From UBA1227 sp045599345 (GTDB taxonomy: Bacteria; Bacillota; Clostridia; Oscillospirales; Acutalibacteraceae), in NCBI GenBank assembly GCA_045599345.1, contig JAZRVV010000050.1, forward strand, positions 1 through 18,085: a stretch of DNA of 18,085 nucleotides. The letters run 5' to 3'. Under the pieces are notes generated by a model, which was given only the letters and a program-made list of their open reading frames with translations, was not told the DNA's origin and did not search any database. The position numbers and the translations under genes are program-made. The number at the start of each line of letters is the position of its first letter. Position 1 is the first letter of the stretch. This document shows positions 6,991-15,427 of this stretch, piece after piece.

Positions 6991-9252
6991 ATGACAGCAA
7001 ACAAGGAACAACAACAGATTCTTGAAGTTGTACAGCGTATCAAGGAAATGCGTGATATCTGTGGTTTCTCTGTTGAACAGATGGCGGAGAAGACAGAGGT
7101 GTCAACTGAGCAGTACGAGCTCTATGAGACTGGTACTGTTGATTTGCCATTTACGTTTGTACACAAGTGCGCACTCGCATTTAATATTGGTCTTGCTGAC
7201 TTGCTTGAGGGCCAGTCTGCTCGTTTGTCTACTTATACTGTTACACGCAGGAATGGTGGACTTACAACAGCACGTGAGGATGGCATTACTATCCAGAACT
7301 TGGCTCCACTTTTCAAGGACAAGCTTGCTGACCCATATTTCTGTGTATATGAGTATGACGAGGCGCTTCAGGACAAGCCAATTAAGCTTGTTGAACACGC
7401 TGGTCACGAGTTTAACTTTGTAATTAAGGGCTCACTCCGTGTACAGGTAGGCGACCACATTGAGACACTTCACTCAGGTGACTCTATTTATTTCAAATCA
7501 TCAATTCCTCATGGTGAACTTGCTGTTGATGGTGCACCATGTAAATTCCTTTCTATCATCTTAAATTCCGACGTTACAGAAGAACTCTACAAGGAGCAGT
7601 CAATCGTTCGCGCAAAACAGTCTGAGAAACTTCAGGTTGAGAAGTTTATCACAACTGTTGATGCAGAGAATGGTGCTCCTGTATCCATCTCGTTCAGAGA
7701 TGAGGATAAATTTAACTTTGCATTCGATGTTGTAGATGAAATCGCACGCAACAAGCCTGAAAAGGTTGCGATGATTCATCTTGACAGAGACAAGAATGAA
7801 GCACGATATACATTCCGTGATATGAAGGACTTGTCTTCACAGGCAGCAAATTACTTCACTTCACTTGGAATTAAAAAAGGCGATAGGGTAATGCTCGTTT
7901 TGAAGCGTCGCTTTGAATTCTGGGTAGCTATCCTTGGTCTTCACAAGATTGGTGCTATTGCAATACCTGCAACACACCAACTTAAGGACCATGACTTTGA
8001 ATACCGTTTCAATGCGGCTGGAGTTAAAGCCATCGTTTGTACTTGCGACGACAATACTCCTGATGCAGTTGATGCGGTTGTGAATGCACCAACACTTGAG
8101 CACAAGATTATTGTCGGCGCAACAAGAGATGGCTGGAAGGATTTCTCTGAATACAAACTCTTCAGCCGCAGATATCTCCGCACAGCTGACAGCGCGTGCG
8201 GCGATGATCCAATGATCATGTTCTTTACATCAGGAACATCTGGATATCCAAAAATGGCACTTCACTCATGCAAGTATCCACTTGGACATTTTCATACAGC
8301 GAAGTATTGGCACTGCGTACGCAGCAACGGCGTACACCTTACAATTTCTGATACTGGTTGGGGCAAGGCCCTTTGGGGTAAGCTCTATGGTCAGTGGATG
8401 TACGAAGGCGCAATCTTTGTATATGACTTTGACCGATTTAATGCAGCGGATATCTTGCCACTCTTTGCACAGTATGGCATTACAACATTCTGCGCACCAC
8501 CAACAATGTACCGCATGCTCATAAAAGAGGATCTCTCAAAGTACGACCTCTCATCAATTGAGCACGCAACAATCGCTGGTGAGGCACTTAATCCAGAGGT
8601 ATTCTATCAGTTTAAAAAGGCAACAGGCCTTGAACTTATGGAAGGCTTTGGCCAGACAGAGACAACTCTTACAATTGCCAACCTTGTTGGTATGTCTCCA
8701 AAGCCAGGCTCAATGGGTAAACCAGTTCCAACTTATGACATTGCACTCCTTGATGCAAATGGCAAAGAGGTTGGTGTTGGTGAAAACGGTGAAATCTGTA
8801 TCTGCACCAAGAATGGTGCTCCTTGTGGCTTGTTCCTTGGATATTACAAGGACAAGGAACTCACCAAGGAAGTATGGCATGACGGTTATTACCATACAGG
8901 TGATATAGCATGGAAGGATGAGGATGGTTACTTCTGGTATGTATCTCGTATCGATGATGTAATTAAGTCATCTGGTTACCGTATTGGACCATTTGAAATT
9001 GAGAACGTTATCATGGAACTCCCATACGTTCTTGAATGTGGCGTTTCTGCAGCACCAGATGAGGTTCGTGGTCAGGTAGTTAAGGCATCAATCGTACTTG
9101 TTCCTGGTACAGAACCATCAGATGAACTCAAAAAAGAGATTCAAAATTACGTTAAGCAGAAGACAGCTCCTTATAAATATCCAAGAATAGTTGAATTTAA
9201 AGACGAATTACCTAAAACTATTAGTGGAAAGATTATAAGAAAAGATTTATAA
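6991..9252 (+). CDS. XRE-cupin-acyl-CoA ligase fusion (753 aa)
   Basis: Three domains. Residues 1-60 are an XRE-type helix-turn-helix. Residues about 130-190 are a cupin barrel (EHAGHEFNFVIKGSLRVQVG ... SIPHGE). Residues about 230-753 are an ANL-family AMP-forming acyl-CoA synthetase of the medium/short-chain type. The ligase has the P-loop TSGTSGYPK (413-421), the GYYHTGDIAWKDEDGYFW and SRIDDVIKSSGYRIGPFEIE core motifs, and the C-terminal catalytic lysine in SGK (Lys747). It would join a carboxylic acid to CoA using ATP. As first gene of the T-box operon beside VOR and IlvE, a branched short-chain acid is the likely substrate. The XRE-cupin pair is the usual layout of stand-alone small-molecule-responsive repressors, so the enzyme may also sense its substrate or control genes. 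ATG 6991 follows AGGAGG by 7 nt. Confidence 0.92.
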   Translation: MTANKEQQQILEVVQRIKEMRDICGFSVEQMAEKTEVSTEQYELYETGTVDLPFTFVHKCALAFNIGLADLLEGQSARLSTYTVTRRNGGLTTAREDGITIQNLAPLFKDKLADPYFCVYEYDEALQDKPIKLVEHAGHEFNFVIKGSLRVQVGDHIETLHSGDSIYFKSSIPHGELAVDGAPCKFLSIILNSDVTEELYKEQSIVRAKQSEKLQVEKFITTVDAENGAPVSISFRDEDKFNFAFDVVDEIARNKPEKVAMIHLDRDKNEARYTFRDMKDLSSQAANYFTSLGIKKGDRVMLVLKRRFEFWVAILGLHKIGAIAIPATHQLKDHDFEYRFNAAGVKAIVCTCDDNTPDAVDAVVNAPTLEHKIIVGATRDGWKDFSEYKLFSRRYLRTADSACGDDPMIMFFTSGTSGYPKMALHSCKYPLGHFHTAKYWHCVRSNGVHLTISDTGWGKALWGKLYGQWMYEGAIFVYDFDRFNAADILPLFAQYGITTFCAPPTMYRMLIKEDLSKYDLSSIEHATIAGEALNPEVFYQFKKATGLELMEGFGQTETTLTIANLVGMSPKPGSMGKPVPTYDIALLDANGKEVGVGENGEICICTKNGAPCGLFLGYYKDKELTKEVWHDGYYHTGDIAWKDEDGYFWYVSRIDDVIKSSGYRIGPFEIENVIMELPYVLECGVSAAPDEVRGQVVKASIVLVPGTEPSDELKKEIQNYVKQKTAPYKYPRIVEFKDELPKTISGKIIRKDL

Positions 9253-9281
9253 TATAAGGTAATCATTTTGGAGGTGAGGAC

Positions 9282-9938
9282 TTGAAACGAGTCACTTTGT
9301 TTGCAGGGCACTACGGTAGCGGCAAGACCAACGTCGCCGTAAACTATGCGTTGCATTTAAAGGACGGTGGTCTTCCGGTCGTCATCGCCGATTTAGATGT
9401 AGTTAATCCGTACTTTAGGACGAAGGACAGTGAAGCCGAGCTTTTAGCTCACGGCATTCCACTTATTTCGTCCGACTATGCGGGATCAAACGTGGACTTC
9501 CCGGCATTGCCTGGATCGCTCTATTCACTGTTTGATGACCGCTCCTCATATGCCGTGCTTGATATCGGCGGCGACGACCGTGGCGCATTTGCGCTTGGCC
9601 GCTACCGTGATATGATGCTCGCTGAGGATAACTACGATATGTTTTTTGTAATCAACTGCTTTAGACCACTTACCAAAACTCCTGAACTTTGTTTTGAGAT
9701 TAAAGAGGAGATAGAGGAAGCGGCAGGAATCAAGTTTACAGGAATCGTAAACAATTCCAATTTGGGAGCAGAAACAACTGTGGCAGATGTTGAGGCATCA
9801 TTTGATTATGCAAATGCTGTTTCATCAATGACGGGGTTACCAGTTGTCATGACTACTGTCATGGACGGCTTGGAAGTTCAAGGTGACAACATCTTCCACA
9901 TCAAACTTCAGAAAAAGATCTTCGAGGAGGATTCTTAA
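9282..9938 (+). CDS. P-loop ATPase of the MinD/Mrp-like (SIMIBI) class (218 aa)
   Basis: Walker A GHYGSGKT (residues 9-16), a Walker B-like VVIADLDVVNP and a second acidic stretch VLDIGGDDRG mark a SIMIBI-class ATPase. The start is TTG 9282, seven nt after GGAGG; no better ATG exists upstream. It lies between the ligase and the ferredoxin gene, and the ferredoxin ribosome binding site is inside its last codons. Its job is unknown. A role in assembling or activating the iron-sulfur oxidoreductase, as for Mrp/NBP35-like ATPases, is possible, but the Cys-x-x-Cys cluster site of that group is not seen. Confidence 0.75.
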   Translation: MKRVTLFAGHYGSGKTNVAVNYALHLKDGGLPVVIADLDVVNPYFRTKDSEAELLAHGIPLISSDYAGSNVDFPALPGSLYSLFDDRSSYAVLDIGGDDRGAFALGRYRDMMLAEDNYDMFFVINCFRPLTKTPELCFEIKEEIEEAAGIKFTGIVNNSNLGAETTVADVEASFDYANAVSSMTGLPVVMTTVMDGLEVQGDNIFHIKLQKKIFEEDS

Positions 9939-9939
9939 T

Positions 9940-10146
9940 ATGGCAAAAGTAACTTTTTTGACAGACGTATGTAAGGGCTGCGGTCTTTGCGTTGGCGCCT
10001 GCCCAAAGGGCATCATTGCCCTCGACGAAGAAAAACTTAATGCAAAGGGTCATCATCCAGCAACTTGCACTAATATGGACGAGTGCGTTGGTTGTGCTTC
10101 TTGCGCAATTATGTGCCCTGATTGCGTTATCACAGTAGAGAGGTGA
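9940..10146 (+). CDS. VOR/KOR delta subunit, 2x[4Fe-4S] ferredoxin (68 aa)
   Basis: Small iron-sulfur protein with two full Cys-x2-Cys-x2-Cys-x3-Cys motifs, CKGCGLCVGACP and CVGCASCAIMCP, each binding a [4Fe-4S] cluster. It is the electron-carrying subunit of four-subunit 2-oxoacid:ferredoxin oxidoreductases and passes electrons between the thiamine site and free ferredoxin. ATG 9940 sits one base after the ATPase stop, with GAGGAGG 9 nt upstream. The gene order ferredoxin-alpha-beta-gamma is the usual VOR/KOR order. Confidence 0.93.
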   Translation: MAKVTFLTDVCKGCGLCVGACPKGIIALDEEKLNAKGHHPATCTNMDECVGCASCAIMCPDCVITVER

Positions 10147-10153
10147 GTAACTA

Positions 10154-11212
10154 ATGGGTGAGAAAGTATTGATGAAAGGTAATGAAGCAATAGCTGAAGC
10201 CGCTATTCGTGCTGGCTGCAGACATTACTTTGGTTACCCAATCACACCTCAAACAGAGGTAGCGGCATACATGTCAAAGCGTATGCCAAAAATCGGCGGT
10301 ACATTTTTACAGGCTGAGTCTGAAATCGCCGCTATTAATATGGTAATTGGCGTAAGTGCTACTGGTAAGAGAGTTATGACTTCTTCTTCATCACCAGGAA
10401 TTTCACTTAAGCAGGAGGGTATTTCATACCTCGCAGGATGCGACCTCCCAGCACTCGTTGTTAACGTAGAGCGTGGCGGCCCTGGCCTTGGTGGTATCCA
10501 GCCTTCACAGTCTGACTACTGGCAGGCAACAAAAGCCGGCGGCCACGGCGACTACCACAACTTGGTTCTCGCTCCTGCATCTGTTCAAGAGATGGCTGCT
10601 CTTACAATCAAGGGCTTTGAACTTGCTGATAAATATGGCATGGTAGCTATGATCTTGGCCGATGGTACAATGGGCCAGATGATGGAGCCTGTTGAGATTG
10701 ATGATATTGAAATCAAGACAGTTGATAAGCCATGGGCACTTACAGGTACTGGAATGAAGAGAGAACACAACATTGTTAACTCTCTCTATTTAAAGCCAGA
10801 CCTTCTTGAAATAAAGAATTTTGAAAGATATGAAAAGTACGCTGCAATCGAGCGTGACGAAGTTATGTACGAAGAGTACTTAATGGATGACGCTGAGTAT
10901 TGTATCGTTGCATTTGGTATCTCTTCTCGTGTTGCAAGAAACGCTATCAATGCTGCACGTGCAGAGGGTATCAAGGTTGGTATGATTAGACCAATCACAC
11001 TCTGGCCATTCCCTAAGGATGCACTTCTTGCTCGCGCAGACCAGTGCAAGGCATTCATCTCTGTTGAGATGAGCATGGGCCAAATGATTGAAGATGTTGA
11101 ACTTGCAATCAAGTGCAAGAAACCAGTTTACCTTTGCAACCGTGTTGGTGGTATGATTCCATCCCCAGAAGAGGTTCTTGCAAAGATTAAAGAAGTAGGA
11201 GGTGCAAACTAA
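10154..11212 (+). CDS. vorB: 2-oxoacid:ferredoxin oxidoreductase alpha subunit, VorB-type (352 aa)
   Basis: Matches the alpha subunit (pyrimidine-binding plus transketolase C-like domain) of VOR/KOR enzymes: it begins KGNEAIAEAAIRAGCRHYFG and continues with YPITPQTEV, the AESEIAAINMVIG block, TSSSSPGISLKQEG and ERGGPGLGG. The complex interconverts a 2-oxoacid plus CoA with acyl-CoA plus CO2 and reduced ferredoxin. The family alone does not separate branched-chain (Vor) from 2-oxoglutarate (Kor) use; the neighbouring IlvE and Ile T-box favour branched chains. The start has GAGGTGAG upstream. The stop overlaps the next start as TAATG. Confidence 0.9.
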   Translation: MGEKVLMKGNEAIAEAAIRAGCRHYFGYPITPQTEVAAYMSKRMPKIGGTFLQAESEIAAINMVIGVSATGKRVMTSSSSPGISLKQEGISYLAGCDLPALVVNVERGGPGLGGIQPSQSDYWQATKAGGHGDYHNLVLAPASVQEMAALTIKGFELADKYGMVAMILADGTMGQMMEPVEIDDIEIKTVDKPWALTGTGMKREHNIVNSLYLKPDLLEIKNFERYEKYAAIERDEVMYEEYLMDDAEYCIVAFGISSRVARNAINAARAEGIKVGMIRPITLWPFPKDALLARADQCKAFISVEMSMGQMIEDVELAIKCKKPVYLCNRVGGMIPSPEEVLAKIKEVGGAN

Positions 11213-11967
11213 TGGACGTAGTATTCAAGAAGCCACATGCTTTAACTGATGCACCACTTCACTATTGTCCTGGTTGCACTCATGGTATTATTCACAGACT
11301 CGTAGCAGAAGTAATCGACGAACTCGGTATTGAGGGCGATACAATTGGTGTTGCATCTGTTGGTTGCTCAGTTATGGCTTATGACTATTTCAACGTTGAC
11401 TTTGTACAGGCAGCTCACGGTCGTGCACCTGCTGTTGCTACAGGCGTTAAACGTTCAGATCCTTCTAAGATAGTATTTACATATCAGGGCGATGGCGACC
11501 TCGCTGCTATCGGTACTGCTGAAACAGTACACAGCGCTGCTCGTCGCGAAAACATCACTGTCATTTTCGTTAACAACGCTATCTATGGTATGACAGGCGG
11601 CCAGATGGCTCCTACAACACTTCCTAACATGGTAACTCAGACTTCTCCTTACGGACGTAACGTAGAGGCTGTTGGTTACCCAATCAAGGTTTGCGAGCTC
11701 CTCTCTGAGGTTGATGGCGCAGCATACCTTGAGCGTGTTGCAGTTAACAACGTTGCCAACATTAGAAAGGCAAAGGCTGCAATCAAAAAGGCATTCCAAA
11801 ACCAGCTCGATGGAAAGGGCTTCTCACTCGTTGAGGTTGTTTCAACTTGTCCTACAAACTGGGGTCTCACTCCAGCAAAGGCACTTGAATTCGTTGAGAC
11901 AGATATGCTTCCTTACTATCCACTTGGTGTTTATAAGGACATCTATGCAGAGGGAGGAGAAAAGTAA
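11212..11967 (+). CDS. vorA: 2-oxoacid:ferredoxin oxidoreductase beta subunit, thiamine-binding, VorA-type (251 aa)
   Basis: Carries the thiamine diphosphate/Mg motif: GDGDLAAIG starting near residue 93 and ending at VNNAIYGMTGGQ near residue 120. HYCPGCTHG near the N-terminus is typical of the beta subunit of the VOR/KOR group. It makes the active site together with the alpha subunit. Its start overlaps the vorB stop and its stop overlaps the next start (both TAATG), so the three subunits should be made in equal amounts by coupled translation. Confidence 0.92.
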   Translation: MDVVFKKPHALTDAPLHYCPGCTHGIIHRLVAEVIDELGIEGDTIGVASVGCSVMAYDYFNVDFVQAAHGRAPAVATGVKRSDPSKIVFTYQGDGDLAAIGTAETVHSAARRENITVIFVNNAIYGMTGGQMAPTTLPNMVTQTSPYGRNVEAVGYPIKVCELLSEVDGAAYLERVAVNNVANIRKAKAAIKKAFQNQLDGKGFSLVEVVSTCPTNWGLTPAKALEFVETDMLPYYPLGVYKDIYAEGGEK

Positions 11968-12497
11968 TGAGCACACTTAATATTCTTTACGCTGGCTTTG
12001 GTGGCCAGGGCATCCTTTTTTCTGGTAAATTCCTTGCATATGAGGGCCTCATCGCTGGTAAGCACGTATCATGGCTCCCATCATATGGTCCAGAGATGCG
12101 TGGTGGTACAGCAAACTGCTCAGTTATCATCTCAGATGAAGAAGTAGGTTCACCAATCGTTGACAAGCCTGACGTGCTTGTTGTAATGAACCTTCCATCT
12201 CTTGATAAATATGAAAATGAAGTAGTACCTGGCGGTAAAATCTTTGTTGACTCAACACTTATCGAGCGTAAGGTTGAGCGTACTGATGTAGATGTATTCT
12301 ATGTACCAGCAACAGGTATGGCTGCTGAGAAAAAGATTCCAACACTTGCTAACATGATTATCACTGGCAAGATGCTCAAGGAGATAGGCATTGACCTTGA
12401 TAATATTGATGTAGTACTTGGCAAGATCGTTTCAGCACGTCACCAGGATTTGCTTGAAGTAAACAAGGATGCAATCAAGACAGGTTATGACCTTTAA
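11967..12497 (+). CDS. vorC: 2-oxoacid:ferredoxin oxidoreductase gamma subunit (176 aa)
   Basis: Gamma subunit of the same complex: GFGGQGILFSGKFLAYEG at the N-terminus, then WLPSYGPEMRGGTANCSVII, both hallmark blocks of the POR/KOR gamma family. It binds the CoA end of the reaction and completes the complex with alpha, beta and the ferredoxin. The start overlaps the stop of the beta gene. The length is normal for the family. Confidence 0.92.
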   Translation: MSTLNILYAGFGGQGILFSGKFLAYEGLIAGKHVSWLPSYGPEMRGGTANCSVIISDEEVGSPIVDKPDVLVVMNLPSLDKYENEVVPGGKIFVDSTLIERKVERTDVDVFYVPATGMAAEKKIPTLANMIITGKMLKEIGIDLDNIDVVLGKIVSARHQDLLEVNKDAIKTGYDL

Positions 12498-12512
12498 TAG
12501 GAGGCAAATGTT

Positions 12513-13580
12513 ATGTTAGATATTAAAATTGAAAAAACAACTGCTCCAAAGGCAAAGCCAACTGATGAATCAAAGCTTGGCTTTGGTCAGCTTTTCTCAG
12601 ACCACATGTTCATCATGGATTACAGTGATGGTCAGTGGCATGATGCTCGCATAGTTCCTTTCCAGGATCTCTGCTACAGCCCAGGAACAGCTGTATTCCA
12701 CTATGGTTGTGAAATTTTCGAAGGCCTCAAGGCATACAGAACAGCTGATGGCAAGATTCAGCTCTTTAGACCAATTGAAAACGTTAAGAGAATGAACAGC
12801 TCAGCAGACCGTCTCTGCCTTCCAGAGATGCCTGAGGAGGATATGCTTGAAGCTATCAAGAAGTTTGTAGAGGTTGAAAAGGATTGGGTTCCTTATTCAG
12901 AGGGCACATCTCTTTACATCCGTCCATTCCTTCTTGGTATTGACGAGACACTTGGCGTTCACACAATTAAGAAGGCTCAGTTCATCATCATCGGTTCTCC
13001 ATCTGGCAGCTATTATCCAGAGGGAATTAACCCTGTTAAGATTATGATTGAGACAGAGGACGTTCGTGCCGTTCGTGGTGGTACAGGTTATGCTAAGTGT
13101 GGCGGCAACTACGCTGCATCAACTCGTGCTGGTCACAAGGCAGAACTTAAGGGTTACTCACAGGTTCTTTGGCTTGACGGTGTTGAGCAGAAGTATATCG
13201 AAGAAGTTGGCGCTATGAACGTTATGTTCAAGATTGATGGTACAGTTGTAACACCACAGCTTATTGGCTCAATTCTTCCTGGTATCACAAGAAAGTCTTG
13301 CATCGAACTCCTTCGTGATAAGGGTATTCCTGTAGAGGAGAGAAGAATCTCTGCTGAAGAGCTCTTTGATGCACTTCGTGCTGGCAAGCTTGAAGAAGCT
13401 TGGGGCACAGGTACAGCAGCAGTTGTATCTCCAATTGGTGAACTCGCTTATGGCGATGAGAAGTACACAATTAACAACTTTGAAATCGGCGAGACAACAC
13501 AGTGGCTCTATGACACTCTCACTGGCATGCAGTGGGGCAAGATTGATGATAACAAGGGTTGGATTGTTCCAATTGACTAA
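12513..13580 (+). CDS. ilvE: Branched-chain amino acid aminotransferase (355 aa)
   Basis: PLP fold type IV aminotransferase of the longer BCAT type. Visible features: FHYGCEIFEGLKAYR, SLYIRPFLLG, GYAKCGGNYAAS with the PLP lysine Lys195, then QVLWLDGVEQKYIEEVGAMN, and EAWGTGTAAVVSPIG near the C-terminus. It exchanges the amino group between glutamate/2-oxoglutarate and Ile, Leu, Val and their 2-oxoacids. Beside VOR, it links branched-chain amino acids with the oxoacids that VOR makes or uses. TAGGAGG lies 9 nt before ATG. The gene follows the gamma subunit by 15 nt. Confidence 0.94.
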   Translation: MLDIKIEKTTAPKAKPTDESKLGFGQLFSDHMFIMDYSDGQWHDARIVPFQDLCYSPGTAVFHYGCEIFEGLKAYRTADGKIQLFRPIENVKRMNSSADRLCLPEMPEEDMLEAIKKFVEVEKDWVPYSEGTSLYIRPFLLGIDETLGVHTIKKAQFIIIGSPSGSYYPEGINPVKIMIETEDVRAVRGGTGYAKCGGNYAASTRAGHKAELKGYSQVLWLDGVEQKYIEEVGAMNVMFKIDGTVVTPQLIGSILPGITRKSCIELLRDKGIPVEERRISAEELFDALRAGKLEEAWGTGTAAVVSPIGELAYGDEKYTINNFEIGETTQWLYDTLTGMQWGKIDDNKGWIVPID

Positions 13581-13589
13581 TAATAGAAT

Positions 13590-15170
13590 ATGGAAGCTAA
13601 ATTAACTTTAGAAAACATAGGCACCGCCGTAGAAGAAGTAACAGCCTTCTACGACGGCGCTGCCGTTGATAAGACAAGTGCGAAAAAGGTTGCACTTGGC
13701 GTAGAGGAGACGCTCCTTCGTTTTCGCGACGAATTTGGCGAGGCTCAAGACTTTGCGCTCAGAATGGGTAAGAACTTTGGAAAAATCAAAGTTCTTATCG
13801 AAGTTGAGGAGCGTATGTATGACCCGTATGCCAAAAACGATAACGCGGAAGATGAGAGCGTTATGATGCGTAGCGCGCTCGCCACCATGGGAGTCCTCCC
13901 AGTGTGGCGCTATTCGCGCGGCACCAATATTATCTCTTACGTGCTCAAGAAGAAGTCCATTCCTGAATGGACTAACCTTCTTATTGCCATCGCGCTTGCT
14001 GTTGTATTCGGTTTACTCTGTCGTCAAGCACCAGAAAACATCGTGTCGTTTATCAACGACGACCTGTTTTCTCCGCTCCTTGACACATTCATGAACCTCT
14101 TGTCTGCAATCGCGAGCCCTATGATTTTCTTTGCACTTGTTTGGGGTATTTATAGCATTGGTGATGCTTCTACTTTCAACGTTTTGGGTAAGAAGATGGC
14201 AATACGAGATTTTCTCTATATTGCAGGCCTCACTATAGTTGTAGGTATAATATCAATGTTCTTCTTTACCTTTGAAAGTGGCGGAACCGTAGGTGTATCA
14301 GGCTTTAAGGATTTATTCCAAGTAATTATTGGAATAGTTCCAGACAATATCTTTACACCTTTTGCAGAGGGTAACACTCTCCAAATCCTCTTCCTTGGCA
14401 TAGTCCTTGGTATTGCGATGATTATGATAGGTGAGAAGACCCAAACAGTCGCTCTCATTGCTGAACAGCTCAACTATCTCGTACAAATCATAATGGACTT
14501 TATCAGTAGATTGGTTCCTTTCTTTGTATTTGGTAGTTTGTTTGATCTCATTATCAGCAATGAAATTGCTCAGGTTAAGTCATCGTACAAGTTGCTTTTC
14601 GTTAACTTGATACCATGCCTTTTGATGCTTGCTTTTTATGCAATTGATGTAGCGGTCACCTTGCATGTTGATATTAGAACTTACATCAAGAAGTTCTTGC
14701 CTACATTTATCATAGGCCTCACAACAGCATCATCTGCTGCAGCATTCTCAGAAAACATGAATACTTGTATTAACAAGTATGGTGTAAAGCAGAATCTTGC
14801 AAACTTTGGCGTGCCATTCAATCAGGTAGTATTTAAGCCAACAGTTTCAATACTTTACTTTACAATGGCAATTTATACTGCGGAAGTATTCGCAGTACCT
14901 ACGTCTGTTTCTTGGTTTGCTTCTGCATTCTTTATGAGCATTGTTCTAGGTGTTGCCACACCTCCAATTCCAGGTGGTACGCTCGCAAGTATATCCGTAC
15001 TCTTTGCTCAGCTCCACCTACCAATGGACGGTATGGCACTCGTTATGGCGCTCAACGTTCTTCTTGACTTTGTTGAGACACCAACCGACCTCATCGGTGG
15101 TCAAACAATGCTTCTTCTTTCAGCTAATAGATTCAAGTTGATTGACAAGGAAGTACTCAAAAGCAAGTAA
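13590..15170 (+). CDS. SDF-family cation:carboxylate/amino acid symporter with N-terminal HATPase-like domain (526 aa)
   Basis: Residues 1-122 resemble an RsbW/SpoIIAB-type HATPase: a first helix, then AKKVALGVEETLLRF in the place of the N-box (without its usual Asn), and a last strand SRGTNIISYVLKK. ATP binding is therefore doubtful. From residue 127 on there are about eight hydrophobic segments of the glutamate/dicarboxylate symporter (SDF/DAACS) family, with a serine-rich loop TTASSAAAFSENM (378-390) and a helix end FVETPTDLIGG (about 494-504). The family motif NMDGT is replaced by FKPTVS, so the substrate may differ from glutamate or succinate. As last gene of the operon, 9 nt after ilvE, it may import the branched carboxylate or an amino acid. 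No clear ribosome binding site precedes ATG 13590, so translation is probably coupled to ilvE. Confidence 0.82.
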   Translation: MEAKLTLENIGTAVEEVTAFYDGAAVDKTSAKKVALGVEETLLRFRDEFGEAQDFALRMGKNFGKIKVLIEVEERMYDPYAKNDNAEDESVMMRSALATMGVLPVWRYSRGTNIISYVLKKKSIPEWTNLLIAIALAVVFGLLCRQAPENIVSFINDDLFSPLLDTFMNLLSAIASPMIFFALVWGIYSIGDASTFNVLGKKMAIRDFLYIAGLTIVVGIISMFFFTFESGGTVGVSGFKDLFQVIIGIVPDNIFTPFAEGNTLQILFLGIVLGIAMIMIGEKTQTVALIAEQLNYLVQIIMDFISRLVPFFVFGSLFDLIISNEIAQVKSSYKLLFVNLIPCLLMLAFYAIDVAVTLHVDIRTYIKKFLPTFIIGLTTASSAAAFSENMNTCINKYGVKQNLANFGVPFNQVVFKPTVSILYFTMAIYTAEVFAVPTSVSWFASAFFMSIVLGVATPPIPGGTLASISVLFAQLHLPMDGMALVMALNVLLDFVETPTDLIGGQTMLLLSANRFKLIDKEVLKSK

Positions 15171-15173
15171 GCA

Positions 15174-15270
15174 ACAGGTCGTCTCTCAACATCACAGAGA
15201 AAACTGATTAGATATTGAAATCCGACCTGTGTGATAAAAAGTCTCAGCGAGAGGGGACTTACAGCGGGAT
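15174..15270 (+). other. Folded non-coding stretch after the operon
   Basis: ACAGGTCG (about 15174-15181) can pair with CGACCTGT (about 15223-15230) around a 41-nt loop that contains a small CTCT/AGAG stem. AAGTC and GACTT (about 15239-15261) make a second hairpin. There is no U-run, so this is not a standard terminator. No known RNA family was recognised. Confidence 0.4.
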
Positions 15271-15273
15271 ATC

Positions 15274-15401
15274 AACTTTGTTGAAATTGACAATAAACAT
15301 ACAAAAGTAAGGGACGAACGGTCGAAAAATTACCGTTCGTCCTTATTTTTTAATCATTCGTCGAAAATGCGTCCGTTTTTGCTTCATTTTGGGATATATA
15401 T
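15274..15401. repeat. Dispersed terminator-bearing repeat, copy A
   Basis: About 128 bp, starting AACTTTGTTGAAATTGACAA and ending in GGGATATATAT. It is nearly identical to 17484-17611 and, in its first 80 bases, to 15884-15963. Each copy contains a strong hairpin. Copy A closes the VOR operon and may serve as its terminator. Confidence 0.9.
15312..15352 (+). terminator. Rho-independent terminator of the VOR operon, inside repeat A
   Basis: GGACGAACGGT (15312-15322) and ACCGTTCGTCC (15332-15342) form a perfect 11-bp stem with loop CGAAAAATT, followed by TTATTTTTTAA. It lies 142 nt after the transporter stop. Confidence 0.85.
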
Positions 15402-15427
15402 TTAGAAGATATTTTGAAATAGAAATA

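Noticed and set aside
10154..12497. 2-oxoglutarate oxidoreductase (KorABCD) as the main call
   Set aside because: The family cannot be split by eye, but the adjacent ilvE and Ile-type T-box favour branched-chain substrates. Kor activity remains possible.
15174..15230. Classical terminator for the VOR operon
   Set aside because: The stem is only 8 bp with a 41-nt loop and no U-run. The hairpin at 15312-15342 is a much better terminator.
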